19,081 nucleotides of DNA from Betaproteobacteria bacterium (GCA_947456915.1 CANGUQ010000015.1:1-19081); one strand, 5' to 3'; shown: positions 1-9,587, numbered from the stretch's first letter. The notes: a model not told the origin generated them from the letters alone. Made by a program: numbers and translations.

Positions 1-697
1 AGTCGAGCACGTTGGCGACCCCGATCGAGTGCGGGAAGAACTCGAACATCGGGCAGTCGTTGGGCGAGTCGCCGAGATAGACGAAGCGCGCGCGCTGGGC
101 TGCGAGGTCGATGCCGCAGACCTCGGTGAACCACCGCTGTGCCATGCCCAGCTTGTCGTACTGGCCGAACCAGCCGTTGACGTGGATCGAACTGACCCTG
201 GCGGTGAGTCCCGCCTCGTTCATCAGTGCGACGATGAGATCGACCTTGGCTGCAGGCAACCGCGGCACGTCCTCGCAGAAATCGATCGCCAGATCGAGTT
301 CGCGGTAGTGCTGATCGCTCGCCAGCGCGCAGCCGGGAACCGCTGCGAGGATGCGCTCGCCGATCGCTGCGAGTGCGGCACGGTGCGCCCGTCGCACCTC
401 GGGCGGATCCACGAACAATTGCCGGAGGTGGCCGCGGGCGCGGTCGCGCCAGAATGCGAGGCCGCCGTTCTCGCCGATCACTGCGCGTACCGGCCACATG
501 CGGGCGATGTGGTCGCACCAGCCTGCCGGACGCCCCGTCACCGCAACGGTGATCAGCTTCGCCTCGTACATCCGCTCGAGGGCGAGGTAGGCGTCGCTGG
601 TCAGGCGCCCGTCGGTGGTCAGCGTGTCATCGATGTCGAACAGCACGCCCTTCACACCGGCGCGATCGGCAGGGCGGAACTCGACGAGCGGGCGCAC
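1..697 (-). CDS. HAD-superfamily (type IIB) sugar-phosphatase-like hydrolase, C-terminus cut by window edge
   Basis: This is an open frame of 232 codons that runs off the left edge, so the extreme C-terminus is missing. All four HAD motifs are visible: the nucleophile loop DIDDTLT (about residues 21-27, D21 and D23), the motif II threonine in TGRPAGW (54-60), a lysine in the sequence QYDKLG, and the acidic GDSPND loop (about 209-214). The motif I to motif IV layout and the cap-like middle match Cof-type, mannosyl-3-phosphoglycerate-phosphatase and sucrose-phosphatase relatives, which dephosphorylate small sugar or polyol phosphates in the cytoplasm. The substrate cannot be read from sequence. 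I chose the GTG at 697 because it gives the MRPLVEF-type N-terminus I recall for relatives and leaves 5 nt after the glpD stop. A GTG at 655 is the alternative. Neither has a clear Shine-Dalgarno sequence, so translation may be coupled to glpD. Confidence 0.85.
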   Translation of the reverse strand, partial: MRPLVEFRPADRAGVKGVLFDIDDTLTTDGRLTSDAYLALERMYEAKLITVAVTGRPAGWCDHIARMWPVRAVIGENGGLAFWRDRARGHLRQLFVDPPEVRRAHRAALAAIGERILAAVPGCALASDQHYRELDLAIDFCEDVPRLPAAKVDLIVALMNEAGLTARVSSIHVNGWFGQYDKLGMAQRWFTEVCGIDLAAQRARFVYLGDSPNDCPMFEFFPHSIGVANVLD

Positions 698-702
698 CGG
701 AG

Positions 703-2430
703 TCAGCGGCCCGGCGCTGGCTGTCCGGGCGCAGTGCTCGCCGCCGGAACAGCCAGGTTGATCCCGGACGTCGTGAGCGACGCGCTGGACTGCAGCGCGC
801 GCATCATCCACATCGTCCCTTCCCCGATGCCTGGAGGTTCGACACCGAGCTTGCGGCCGAGCGCCTCGCGCTGCTGCGCGCTCATCGTCAGCCCGCACTT
901 GGTACGCCGCCACAGCACCGCGTCGAGCGCGCGCTCGGGGGGCAGTGCGTCGACCCACTCGCTCGCGAGCAGGTAATCGAGCTCGCGCTGGTACAGGCCA
1001 CCACCCAGTGCCGCACCGAGTCCGGCGGTCGTCGTCGCGCCCGCGAGCACGGCATCGACCCGCGTGCCGTGGCGGCGGGCAAGCCCGTCGAGCACCTGTG
1101 CATCGATCTGCGGCAGCCGCGCGCCCAGCCGGGCGCGCCATCCGGCATAACCGCCGGCGCCGAGGTCGGCCCCGGGCAGCGGTGCGTCGGCCGTCCAGGC
1201 CCTGCGCAGCGCAGGCCCCGGCGGCAGCCAGGGTGCCAAGCGGTCGATCACGTTCTGCGCCAGCGCTCGATAGGTCGTGAGCTTGCCACCCAGCACGGAC
1301 AGCCAGGGTGCCGCGCCAGCCGCCGCGTCGAGCCGCAGGGTGTAGTCGCGGCTGGCTGCCGAGGCACTGACCTCGGTCGCAGCCGCCAGTGCCCGCACGC
1401 CGCTGTAGTGCCAGACGACGTCCTCGGCCCGTACCGGGCGCGCCGCGTAGCGACTGGCCAGCGCGCACAGGTAGTCGATCTCCTGCGCGCTTGCCTGCGG
1501 TGCTGCATAGTCGTCGCCGACTTCCACATCGGTGGTGCCGATCAGCGTGAACGCGCGTTCGAACGGGATGAGGAACACGATACGCCGGTCCGGATGCTGC
1601 AGGATGCACGCGTGTTCGCCGGCGTAGAGGCGCGGAACGACGATGTGGCTGCCCTTGACGTGCCTGAGGCGCACGGGCGCAGCTCCTGGAGCGGATTGCG
1701 CGACGGACATCGGCTGCGGCGCGTCCGCAGGCGGTAGCGCGCGTTGTTCCACGGCGGCCGCCCACGGCCCAGCCGCATTGACGATCGCGGCGGCCGTCAC
1801 TTCCCGCATGGCCCCGCCGCGCGCCGCGCGCAGCGTCACTCGCCAGTGCGCTGCGGTACCTCCGGGCACCGCTGCAACGCGTTGCGCGGTCGCGACTTCC
1901 CAGCCCAGCAGCAGTTGCGCGCCGCGCTCCACCGCGTCGCGCACGTTGGCAACGACCAGCCGGGCGTCGTCCACCCACGCGTCGCTGTAGACGAAGCCGT
2001 GGCAAAACTGGGGCTGCAGGAGGCCCGCGAAGGGTGGCGAATGCAGGTCGACGGCGCGCGAGCGCGGAAGGCTGGAGCGACCCCCGAGTCGGTCGTAAAG
2101 AAACAGCCCGGTGCGCAGCAGCCAGCGCGGCCGCAGGTGCGGCGCGTGCGGCAGCACGAAGGTGAGCGGCCACGCGAGGTGTCCACAGATCTTCAACAGT
2201 ACTTCACGCTCGGCCAGCGCCTCGGCCACCAGGCGGAACTCGCGGTATTCGAGATAGCGCAGCCCGCCGTGGATCAGCTTGCTGCTGGCCGACGAGGTCG
2301 CGCCGGCGATGTCGTCGCGCTCGACGAGGAGCACGCGCAGCCCACGGCCCTGCGCATCGCGTGCCACTCCGGCACCGTTGACGCCGGCGCCGATCACGAG
2401 CAGATCATGATGCGCGTGCGCGGTGTCCAT
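703..2430 (-). CDS. glpD: FAD-dependent glycerol-3-phosphate dehydrogenase
   Basis: It oxidises sn-glycerol 3-phosphate to dihydroxyacetone phosphate at the inner membrane, passing electrons to quinone. The protein is 575 aa from the ATG at 2430. The N-terminal Rossmann dinucleotide fold shows GAGVNG (14-19) with the acidic E37 that ends the second strand, followed by the family block SSASSKLIHGGLRYL (46-60). Further on are SGVRALA, the C-terminal LGGKLTTYRALA substrate/FAD loop and the WRRTKCGL helix of the C-terminal domain. It is about 70 residues longer than E. coli GlpD, mostly in Ala/Pro-rich loops and a tail after the WRRTK helix. The frame stays open 22 codons upstream to 2496, but that stretch is Arg-rich and unlike the family, so I rejected it. 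A TACACT -10-like hexamer (2437-2442) sits only a few bases before the ATG, without a clear -35. The gene probably forms a pair with the HAD gene downstream, and it is separated from atpC by 185 bp. Confidence 0.93.
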   Translation of the reverse strand: MDTAHAHHDLLVIGAGVNGAGVARDAQGRGLRVLLVERDDIAGATSSASSKLIHGGLRYLEYREFRLVAEALAEREVLLKICGHLAWPLTFVLPHAPHLRPRWLLRTGLFLYDRLGGRSSLPRSRAVDLHSPPFAGLLQPQFCHGFVYSDAWVDDARLVVANVRDAVERGAQLLLGWEVATAQRVAAVPGGTAAHWRVTLRAARGGAMREVTAAAIVNAAGPWAAAVEQRALPPADAPQPMSVAQSAPGAAPVRLRHVKGSHIVVPRLYAGEHACILQHPDRRIVFLIPFERAFTLIGTTDVEVGDDYAAPQASAQEIDYLCALASRYAARPVRAEDVVWHYSGVRALAAATEVSASAASRDYTLRLDAAAGAAPWLSVLGGKLTTYRALAQNVIDRLAPWLPPGPALRRAWTADAPLPGADLGAGGYAGWRARLGARLPQIDAQVLDGLARRHGTRVDAVLAGATTTAGLGAALGGGLYQRELDYLLASEWVDALPPERALDAVLWRRTKCGLTMSAQQREALGRKLGVEPPGIGEGTMWMMRALQSSASLTTSGINLAVPAASTAPGQPAPGR

Positions 2431-2615
2431 CCCGATAGTGTAGGGCCGGGAGCGGCAGACGGCTATGGTCGCCCGGCGCGCTCGCCCTGCAGCCACAGGC
2501 GCAGGGCGACCGTCGCGGGCGCAGTGCGCAGGGCAGTGGCCGCGGTACCGGCAATCGCTGTGCAGGCCGCCGCGCGACGCATGGAGCGACGCTGCCGCTC
2601 GCCGCGCGGCGACGC

Positions 2616-3038
2616 CTAGCGCTTCTGCCGCAGCTTGCGGATGGAGGCGATCTGCGCTGCCACCGTGGCCAGTTCCGCCTGCGCCGTCGCCACTTCCAGC
2701 TGGCCCTTGGCATTGCGCAGAGACTCCTCGGCCTGGCGGCGCGCCTCCTCGGCTTTCGCCTCGTCCAGATCGGCGCCCCGGATCGCGGTGTCGGCAAGCA
2801 CGGTAACCGTCCGGGGCTGTACCTCGAGGATGCCGCCGGCGACGAACACGAACTCTTCCTGCTCCTGCCCGGCGACCTTGATGCGCACTGCGCCGGGCCT
2901 GATGCGCGTGATCAGCGGCGTGTGCTGCGGATAGATGCCCAGTTCGCCCGCCTCGCCCGGCAGCACGACGAATTCCGCCTCGCCGGAGAAGATGTTCTCT
3001 TCGGCGCTGACGACATCAACGTGAATCGTGTGGGCCAT
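2616..3038 (-). CDS. atpC: F1 ATP synthase epsilon subunit
   Basis: This is the small F1 stalk subunit that couples the c-ring to gamma and can inhibit ATP hydrolysis. At 140 aa it has the usual length. The N-terminal beta-sandwich is clear: HVDVVSAEENIFSGEAEFVVLPGEAGELGIYPQHTPL is nearly the textbook start (about residues 6-42), with GGILEVQPRTVTVLADTAIR closing the domain. The C-terminal helical pair (about 88-138) is Ala/Glu/Lys-rich and ends in RKLRQKR. It is the last gene of the atp operon, but its ATG lies 153 bp from the atpD stop, a larger gap than is usual between atpD and atpC. No strong Shine-Dalgarno sequence is visible before the ATG. Confidence 0.97.
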   Translation of the reverse strand: MAHTIHVDVVSAEENIFSGEAEFVVLPGEAGELGIYPQHTPLITRIRPGAVRIKVAGQEQEEFVFVAGGILEVQPRTVTVLADTAIRGADLDEAKAEEARRQAEESLRNAKGQLEVATAQAELATVAAQIASIRKLRQKR

Positions 3039-3191
3039 GGTGTGTTCGCAATGCGGCTGGGTGGCGGGAGAGGCTGATCCGGGGTGCTGCGGGCGCGAGT
3101 GATGCGGGAGTGCCGTGCACCGCGCGGTGGGGTCCGGACGGCAACGCCGAGTCCCGGCGGCACCGGGGCGTGCGCGAGTCGTCCGAGACGC

Positions 3192-4595
<1,404 letters not shown>

Positions 4596-4659
4596 GGCTG
4601 CTTCCTTGACTGAATGATGGGTCTGGCCGTGAAGGGGTGAGGACGGGCGAGGTGCGCCG

Positions 4660-5538
4660 TCACACCGCAGCAGCGCCGGAAACGATCTCCGACAGCTCCT
4701 TGGTGATCGCCGCCTGACGGGCCTTGTTGTAGACGAGCTTGAGTTCGTCGATGACTTTCTTCGCGTTGTCGCTGGCGGCCTTCATCGCCACCATTCGCGC
4801 GCTCTGCTCGGAGGCCATGTTCTCGGCTACGGCCTGGAACACCAGTGCCTCGACGTAGCGGGTGAGCAGTTCGTCGAGCACCGTCTGCGCGTCGGGCTCG
4901 TACAGGTAGTCCCAGGAGTACCCGTTGGCCTGCTCGGCATCGGCTTCCATCCGCTCGGCCGGCAGCGGCAGCAGCTGCTCGATCTTCGCGTCCTGCTTCA
5001 TCGTATTGATGAAGTCGTTGTAGCAGAGGTACACCGCGTCCAATTCACCGGCGGCGAACTTGTCGAGCATCACCTTTACCGGCCCGATCAGTTTTTCCAT
5101 GCGCGGGGTGTCACCGAGGCCCACGGCGTGCGACACGATCTTCGCACCCAGCCGCTGCAGGAAGCCGAAGCCCTTGTTGCCGAGCGCAGTCGCTTCCAGC
5201 CCGACCTTCTTCGACTCGAGGTCGCGCATGCGCAGCAGCACCTGGCGCAGCAGGTTGGTATTCAGGCCACCGCACAGGCCCTTGTCGGAGGTGACGACGA
5301 TGAAACCGGCATTCCTGACTTCTCCGCGCGCCACCAGGAACGGGTGCTTGTACTCGGAGTTCGCCCGGGCGAGGTGAGCTGCGATGTTGCGGATCTTCTC
5401 GGCATAGGGGCGCGCGGCGCGCATGCGGTCCTGCGCCTTGCGCATCTTGCTCGCCGCGACCATTTCCATCGCCTTGGTGATCTTGCGCGTGTTCTCCACG
5501 CTCTTGATCTTGGTGCGGATTTCCTTGGACCCTGCCAT
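4660..5538 (-). CDS. atpG: F1 ATP synthase gamma subunit (rotor shaft)
   Basis: This is the central rotating shaft that transmits c-ring rotation to the alpha3beta3 head. It has 292 aa. The N-terminal helix MAGSKEIRTKIKSVENTRKI is the family signature, continuing TKAMEMVAASKMRKAQ. The C-terminal helix with the conserved ARMVAMKAASDNAKKVI and LVYNKARQAAITKELSEIVSGAAA (about 240-290) forms the coiled-coil partner. The central Rossmann-like domain contains VVTSDKGLCGGLNTNL. The gene sits between atpA (87 nt upstream) and atpD (64 nt downstream) in the standard F1 order. The Shine-Dalgarno sequence before its ATG is weak (a GAGA-type match). Confidence 0.98.
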   Translation of the reverse strand: MAGSKEIRTKIKSVENTRKITKAMEMVAASKMRKAQDRMRAARPYAEKIRNIAAHLARANSEYKHPFLVARGEVRNAGFIVVTSDKGLCGGLNTNLLRQVLLRMRDLESKKVGLEATALGNKGFGFLQRLGAKIVSHAVGLGDTPRMEKLIGPVKVMLDKFAAGELDAVYLCYNDFINTMKQDAKIEQLLPLPAERMEADAEQANGYSWDYLYEPDAQTVLDELLTRYVEALVFQAVAENMASEQSARMVAMKAASDNAKKVIDELKLVYNKARQAAITKELSEIVSGAAAV

Positions 5539-5625
5539 CTCGCTGTGCTCTCGCTGTAGCGTTTACCCGGTGCGACCGGACGGTACGCCGTTGTGGCCGG
5601 CGTACCGGACTCGTCGGCCTGCCGC

Positions 5626-7167
5626 TCAGTAGCTGCCGGTCTTCTTGAAGTCCTTGATCGCCTCGATCAGCTTGGCCTCGTCGTCCTTCGACAGGTCCTT
5701 GCTCGATTCGATCGAGTCGGCCAGCGCCGTGTACTTGGTCTTGACGAATTCGCGCAGTGCACGTTCGAACGCGAGCGCCTTCTTCACGTCGACGTCGTCG
5801 TAGAAGTTGTTGTTCACCGCGAACAGCGTGAGCGCCATCTCCCACACCTGCAGCGGCTGGTACTGCGGCTGCTTCATCAGCTCGGTCACCATCCGGCCGC
5901 GCTCGAGCTGCCGGCGGGTCGCATCGTCCAGATCGGAGGCGAACTGCGCGAACGCCGCGAGTTCGCGGTACTGCGCGAGCGACAGGCGCACACCGCCGCC
6001 CAGCTTCTTGATCACCTTGGTCTGCGCCGCGCCACCCACGCGCGACACCGACACGCCGGCGTTGATCGCAGGACGGATACCGGCGTTGAACAGGTCGGTC
6101 TCGAGGAAGATCTGACCGTCGGTGATCGAGATCACGTTGGTCGGCACGAACGCGGAAACGTCGCCGGCCTGCGTCTCGATGATGGGCAGCGCGGTCAGCG
6201 AACCGGTCTTGCCCTTCACCGCACCGTTGGTGAAGCGCTCGACGTACTCCTCGTTCACGCGCGCTGCGCGCTCGAGCAGACGGCTGTGCAGATAGAACAC
6301 GTCGCCGGGATACGCTTCGCGGCCCGGCGGGCGGCGCAGCAGCAGCGAGATCTGGCGGTACGCCACCGCCTGCTTGGACAGGTCGTCATAGACGATCAGC
6401 GCGTCCTGCCCGCGGTCGCGGAAGTACTCGCCCATCGTGCAGCCGGAGTAGGCCGAGATGTACTGCATCGCCGCCGATTCCGAAGCCGAAGCCGCAACCA
6501 CGATGGTGTAGGCCATCGCGCCGTACTCTTCGAGCTTGCGCACCACGTTCGCCACCGTCGAGGCCTTCTGGCCGATCGCGACGTAGACGCAGAACAGGTC
6601 CTTGCCCTTCTGGTTGATGATCGTGTCCACCGCCACCGCCGTCTTGCCGGTCTGGCGGTCACCGATGATCAGTTCGCGCTGGCCGCGACCCACCGGCACC
6701 ATCGCGTCGATCGACTTCAGGCCGGTCTGCACCGGCTGCGACACCGAACGGCGCGCGATCACGCCCGGGGCGACCTTCTCGATCACGTCGGTGAGCTTGG
6801 CGTTGATCGGGCCCTTGCCGTCGATCGGCTGGCCGAGCGCGTTGACCACGCGGCCGATCAGCTCGGGGCCGACCGGCACTTCCAGAATGCGCCCGGTGGT
6901 CTTGACCGTGTCGCCTTCGGAGATGTGTTCGTACTCGCCCAGAATCACCGCGCCGACCGAGTCCCGCTCGAGGTTGAGCGCGAGGCCGAACGTGTTGTTC
7001 GGAAACTCCAGCATCTCGCCCTGCATGACGTCGGACAGCCCGTGCACGCGGCAGATGCCGTCGGTCACCGACACCACGGTGCCCTGGTTGCGCACTTCCG
7101 ATCCGACACCCATGTTCTGGATTCGGCTCTTGATCAGCTCGCTGATCTCGGACGGGTTGAGTTGCAT
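5626..7167 (-). CDS. atpA: F1 ATP synthase alpha subunit
   Basis: This is the non-catalytic nucleotide-binding subunit of F1 (513 aa, the same length as E. coli). The Walker A motif GDRQTGKT lies at 169-176, so the numbering coincides with E. coli K175/T176. The arginine finger that completes the beta catalytic site lies in the GVSVSRVGGAAQT segment (about 370-380). The N-terminal MQLNPSEISELIK helix, which contacts delta, is intact. The ATG at 7167 has a strong Shine-Dalgarno sequence AGGAG (7176-7180) 8 nt upstream. This sequence overlaps the TAG stop of atpH, so the two genes are likely translationally coupled. The 529-codon frame on the opposite strand is a composition shadow. Confidence 0.99.
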   Translation of the reverse strand: MQLNPSEISELIKSRIQNMGVGSEVRNQGTVVSVTDGICRVHGLSDVMQGEMLEFPNNTFGLALNLERDSVGAVILGEYEHISEGDTVKTTGRILEVPVGPELIGRVVNALGQPIDGKGPINAKLTDVIEKVAPGVIARRSVSQPVQTGLKSIDAMVPVGRGQRELIIGDRQTGKTAVAVDTIINQKGKDLFCVYVAIGQKASTVANVVRKLEEYGAMAYTIVVAASASESAAMQYISAYSGCTMGEYFRDRGQDALIVYDDLSKQAVAYRQISLLLRRPPGREAYPGDVFYLHSRLLERAARVNEEYVERFTNGAVKGKTGSLTALPIIETQAGDVSAFVPTNVISITDGQIFLETDLFNAGIRPAINAGVSVSRVGGAAQTKVIKKLGGGVRLSLAQYRELAAFAQFASDLDDATRRQLERGRMVTELMKQPQYQPLQVWEMALTLFAVNNNFYDDVDVKKALAFERALREFVKTKYTALADSIESSKDLSKDDEAKLIEAIKDFKKTGSY

Positions 7168-7178
7168 CTCGGGTGCTC

Positions 7179-7715
7179 CTAGGATTGAAGGGCGGTGGCC
7201 ATCTGCGCGAGACGGCCGCGCACCGATGCGTCCAGTACTTCATCGCCGACGCTCACCCGCACGCCGCCGATGAGATCGGGGACGACGGTGACCGTCGGAA
7301 TCAACTTGCGGGCGAACTTCTTCTCGAGCGCGCTCACCAGATCGTCGAGATCGGCTCCGGCCAGAGGAAATGCCGATTCGATCAGCAGGTCGGCGCGGCC
7401 TTCGGCGCGGTTCACCAGTTCCGCGTACTGCTCCGCGATGTGCGGCAGCAGTTCGACGCGGCCGTTCTCGGCCAGCGTGGCGACGAAGTTCTTCGCCTCG
7501 GTGGTGAGGCCGCCCGGGATCAGGCTGCCGAAGAAGCCGACCAGTGCCTCGGGCTTCAGCGCCGGGTCGCCGAGGCGCGAGGCGACCTGCGGGTCGCGCA
7601 CGATCAGCGCGAGGTTCGACAACAGGCCCGACCACTGCGCGGCCGAGCCCCCTTCCTGCGCGAGCTTGAATGCCGCTTCAGCGTAGGGCCGGGCGACGGT
7701 GGACAGTTCAGCCAT
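7179..7715 (-). CDS. atpH: F1 ATP synthase delta subunit
   Basis: This is the peripheral-stalk subunit that links the alpha N-termini to subunit b (178 aa, normal size). The N-terminal six-helix domain starts MAELSTVARPYAEAAF, the family signature. The C-terminal region carries the typical IPTVTVVPDLIGGVRVSVGDEVLDASVRGRL ending (about 138-170), in which the IGG-V and D-S-R-L pattern is conserved. The stop TAG (7179-7181) lies inside the Shine-Dalgarno region of atpA. Upstream, 18 nt separate it from the atpF stop, and only a weak GGAA precedes its ATG. Confidence 0.97.
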   Translation of the reverse strand: MAELSTVARPYAEAAFKLAQEGGSAAQWSGLLSNLALIVRDPQVASRLGDPALKPEALVGFFGSLIPGGLTTEAKNFVATLAENGRVELLPHIAEQYAELVNRAEGRADLLIESAFPLAGADLDDLVSALEKKFARKLIPTVTVVPDLIGGVRVSVGDEVLDASVRGRLAQMATALQS

Positions 7716-7733
7716 GGTGGGTCCGGTTCCCGC

Positions 7734-8204
7734 TCACAGTTCCTGCTTCAGCGCAGACAGCATCTGCGCGTGCGCGGCGGTGTCGACCTCGCGCTTGAGG
7801 ATCCGCTCGGCACCGGCCACCGCGAGCGCGGCGACCTGCTCGCGCAGAACCTGCCGCGCGCGCTGCACTTCCTGCTCGACCTCGGCGCGGGCGCCCGCGG
7901 TGACCCGCTCGGCTTCTGCCTTGGCGGCACCCTTGGCCTCCTCGATCATGGCCGTGGCGCGCTTCTCGGCCGCGGCGATGATCTCCTGTGCGCGATCGCG
8001 CGCGGCGCGATCGGCATCCTGGGCGCGCTTCTCGGCAGCGATCAGGTCGGCCTTGCCGCGCTCGGCGGCAGCGAGTCCGTCGGCAATCTTCTTCTGCCGC
8101 TCCTCCAGCGCGCCGATCAGCGGCGGCCAGATGTACTTCATTGTCACCATCGCGCCGACAAAGAAGACGACGAGCTGGATGATCAGCGTGGCGTTGATGT
8201 TCAT
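7734..8204 (-). CDS. atpF: Fo ATP synthase subunit b (peripheral stalk)
   Basis: This subunit anchors the stator: two copies form a coiled coil from membrane to F1. It has 156 aa. One N-terminal membrane helix is visible (INATLIIQLVVFFVGAMVTM, about residues 3-22), followed by the conserved KYIWPPLIGALEERQKKIADGL junction. A long Ala/Glu/Lys/Arg-rich helix then runs to the C-terminus (about 35-156). The length equals E. coli AtpF. The ATG is preceded at once by GGTGA, which abuts a 10-bp GC hairpin (8213-8237). Ribosome access here may therefore be lower than at atpE, as expected from the 1-to-5 or lower ratio of b to c. Confidence 0.98.
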   Translation of the reverse strand: MNINATLIIQLVVFFVGAMVTMKYIWPPLIGALEERQKKIADGLAAAERGKADLIAAEKRAQDADRAARDRAQEIIAAAEKRATAMIEEAKGAAKAEAERVTAGARAEVEQEVQRARQVLREQVAALAVAGAERILKREVDTAAHAQMLSALKQEL

Positions 8205-8212
8205 GGGTCACC

Positions 8213-8237
8213 GCGGCCCGGCTTGTCGCCGGGCCGC
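8213..8237 (-). promoter_or_regulatory. Intercistronic hairpin between atpE and atpF
   Basis: This is a perfect 10-bp inverted repeat, GCGGCCCGGC (8213-8222) and GCCGGGCCGC (8228-8237), with a 5-nt loop (GACAA in the mRNA). It begins 32 nt after the atpE stop, and the atpF Shine-Dalgarno sequence GGTGA follows directly after it. There is no T run, so it is not a simple intrinsic terminator. Plausible roles are protecting the 3' end of an atpE-containing transcript, or lowering atpF translation relative to atpE. The hairpin is seen directly; the role is inferred. Confidence 0.75.
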
Positions 8238-8269
8238 CGAATCGACGTGGAAAGGCGCGGGACGCGGGA

Positions 8270-8509
8270 TCAGGCGAACGGGTTGGCGAAGGCGAAGAAC
8301 ATCGCGATACCCACACCGATGATGAAGGCCGCGTCGATCAGGCCAGCCAGCACGAACATCTTGGTCTGCAGTGCGTTCATCAGCTCGGGCTGGCGCGCGG
8401 CCGCTTCCAGGTATTTGCTGCCCATGATGCCGATGCCGATTGCGGCACCCATGGCACCCAGGCCGACGATGAGGCCAGCGGCCAGGGCAACGAAAGCGAC
8501 GTTGGTCAT
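8270..8509 (-). CDS. atpE: Fo ATP synthase subunit c (proton-carrying ring)
   Basis: This is the ring subunit that carries protons through Fo (79 aa). Two membrane hairpin helices are clear: FVALAAGLIVGLGAMGAAIGIGIMG (6-30), with the glycine-rich packing motif, and MFVLAGLIDAAFIIGVGIAMFFAF (51-74). The proton-binding carboxylate is D59 in GLIDAAF. The polar loop ARQPELMN (38-45) is the F1 contact. The aspartate without a Q-x-x-T/E-S sodium ligand set argues for proton rather than sodium coupling. The frame extends far upstream, but the ATG at 8509 with AAGGAG 6 nt before it is clearly the start. The sequence I(G)IGIMGSKYLEAAARQPELMN is close to the betaproteobacterial form as I recall it. Confidence 0.98.
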   Translation of the reverse strand: MTNVAFVALAAGLIVGLGAMGAAIGIGIMGSKYLEAAARQPELMNALQTKMFVLAGLIDAAFIIGVGIAMFFAFANPFA

Positions 8510-8515
8510 TTCAAG

Positions 8516-8521
8516 CTCCTT
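8516..8521 (-). promoter_or_regulatory. Strong ribosome binding site of atpE
   Basis: AAGGAG stands 6 nt before the atpE ATG, the best Shine-Dalgarno match in the operon. It is preceded by a relatively A/T-rich stretch (8525-8555) in otherwise very GC-rich DNA. E. coli atpE is known to have a strong translation initiation region with a U-rich enhancer, which gives the excess of subunit c. The layout here fits the same solution. Confidence 0.8.
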
Positions 8522-8604
8522 GCGGGTACGGTTTATTGATACGACAGCGAAAGTACAGCGGGAAACCGGTCGCGCCCTGCCGGGCGAGCCGGAACGAATT
8601 CGGG

Positions 8605-9465
8605 TCAGTGGCCTTCGTGCGCCTGGCCGAGATACGCGAGCGTGAGCATCATGAAGATGAATGCCTGCAGCACCACGATCAGGATATGGAACAGCAGCCA
8701 CGCCGTGCCGGCGAGAACGTGTCCGATCGTGAGAAAGATGCCAGTGGTGTTCATCGCCGCGTAACCGCCCATCAGCGCGATCAGGAAGAACAGCAGCTCG
8801 CCGGCATACATGTTGCCGAACAGTCGCATGCCAAGCGACACCATCTTCGACACGTACTCGACGATGTTCAGGAAGAAATTCGGCAGCCACATCAGCGGAT
8901 GCGAGCCGAACGGGGCGGTAAACATCTCGTGGAGCCAGCCACCAAAACCCTTGATCTTGATGCCGTAGTACAGCATCAGCAGCAGCACACCCAGCGACAT
9001 GCCCAGCGTGCCGTTGAGGTCGGCGGTCGGCAGCGGTCGCAGATAGACGTCATGCTCGGCGACACCGAAGCCATACCAGCCGATCACGCTCGCGATCTTC
9101 GGGAACAGATCGACGGGAATCAGATCGATCGCGTTCATCAGGATGATCCAGACGAACACCGTGAGCGCGAGCGGCGCAATGAAGGTGCGATCGCCGTGAA
9201 CGATCGACTTGCTCTGGTCCTCGACCATCTCGACCAGTATCTCGACCGCCGCCTGGAACTTGCCGGGCACTCCGGAGGTCGCGCGGCTTGCCGCGGCACG
9301 CAGCAGCAGCAGGGTGCCGATCAGGCAGGCGAGCGAGAACAGCACCGTGTCGATGTTGACGATGGAGAAGTCGATGATCGACTTCTGCTTGTCGGTCTGC
9401 CAGTGCGCCAGGTGATGGACGATGTATTCGGTGGGATTGGGCGCGTAGGAGTGTTCGGCAGCCAT
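8605..9465 (-). CDS. atpB: Fo ATP synthase subunit a (proton channel stator)
   Basis: This forms the proton half-channels against the c-ring (286 aa). The essential arginine lies in SLGMRLFGNMYAGELLFFL, and the last membrane helix IVVLQAFIFMMLTLAYL carries the conserved Q. Five to six membrane helices are visible: about SIVNIDTVLFSLACLIGTLLLLRA, FIAPLALTVFVWIILMNAIDLIPV, GTLGMSLGVLLLMLYYGI, and the pair near the C-terminus. The frame is open to 10194, but only the ATG at 9465 (MAAEHSYAPNPTEYIVHHL) gives a family-like N-terminus. No good Shine-Dalgarno sequence precedes it. It lies 122 nt downstream of atpI and 95 nt upstream of atpE. Confidence 0.97.
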   Translation of the reverse strand: MAAEHSYAPNPTEYIVHHLAHWQTDKQKSIIDFSIVNIDTVLFSLACLIGTLLLLRAAASRATSGVPGKFQAAVEILVEMVEDQSKSIVHGDRTFIAPLALTVFVWIILMNAIDLIPVDLFPKIASVIGWYGFGVAEHDVYLRPLPTADLNGTLGMSLGVLLLMLYYGIKIKGFGGWLHEMFTAPFGSHPLMWLPNFFLNIVEYVSKMVSLGMRLFGNMYAGELLFFLIALMGGYAAMNTTGIFLTIGHVLAGTAWLLFHILIVVLQAFIFMMLTLAYLGQAHEGH

Positions 9466-9587
9466 GGATCGGATCGCAGGGGAAGTTGCACTGCCGCCCG
9501 CGGGATGCGTGCGGCCTGAGTCTCGAGGGTGTTGCCGAGCGGACTGCGGGTGCTCGCCGCGGATTTGCCGCGCCGATGCCGCCGTGC

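Noticed and set aside
2180..2188. DnaA-box-like GTGTCCACA
   Set aside because: A single relaxed match inside glpD coding sequence.
2431..2615. Possible 37-codon leftward peptide between atpC and glpD
   Set aside because: Short, Ala/Arg-rich, without ribosome site or family resemblance; treated as intergenic DNA. The CGCCGCGCGGCG palindrome after atpC has no T run, so I do not call a terminator.
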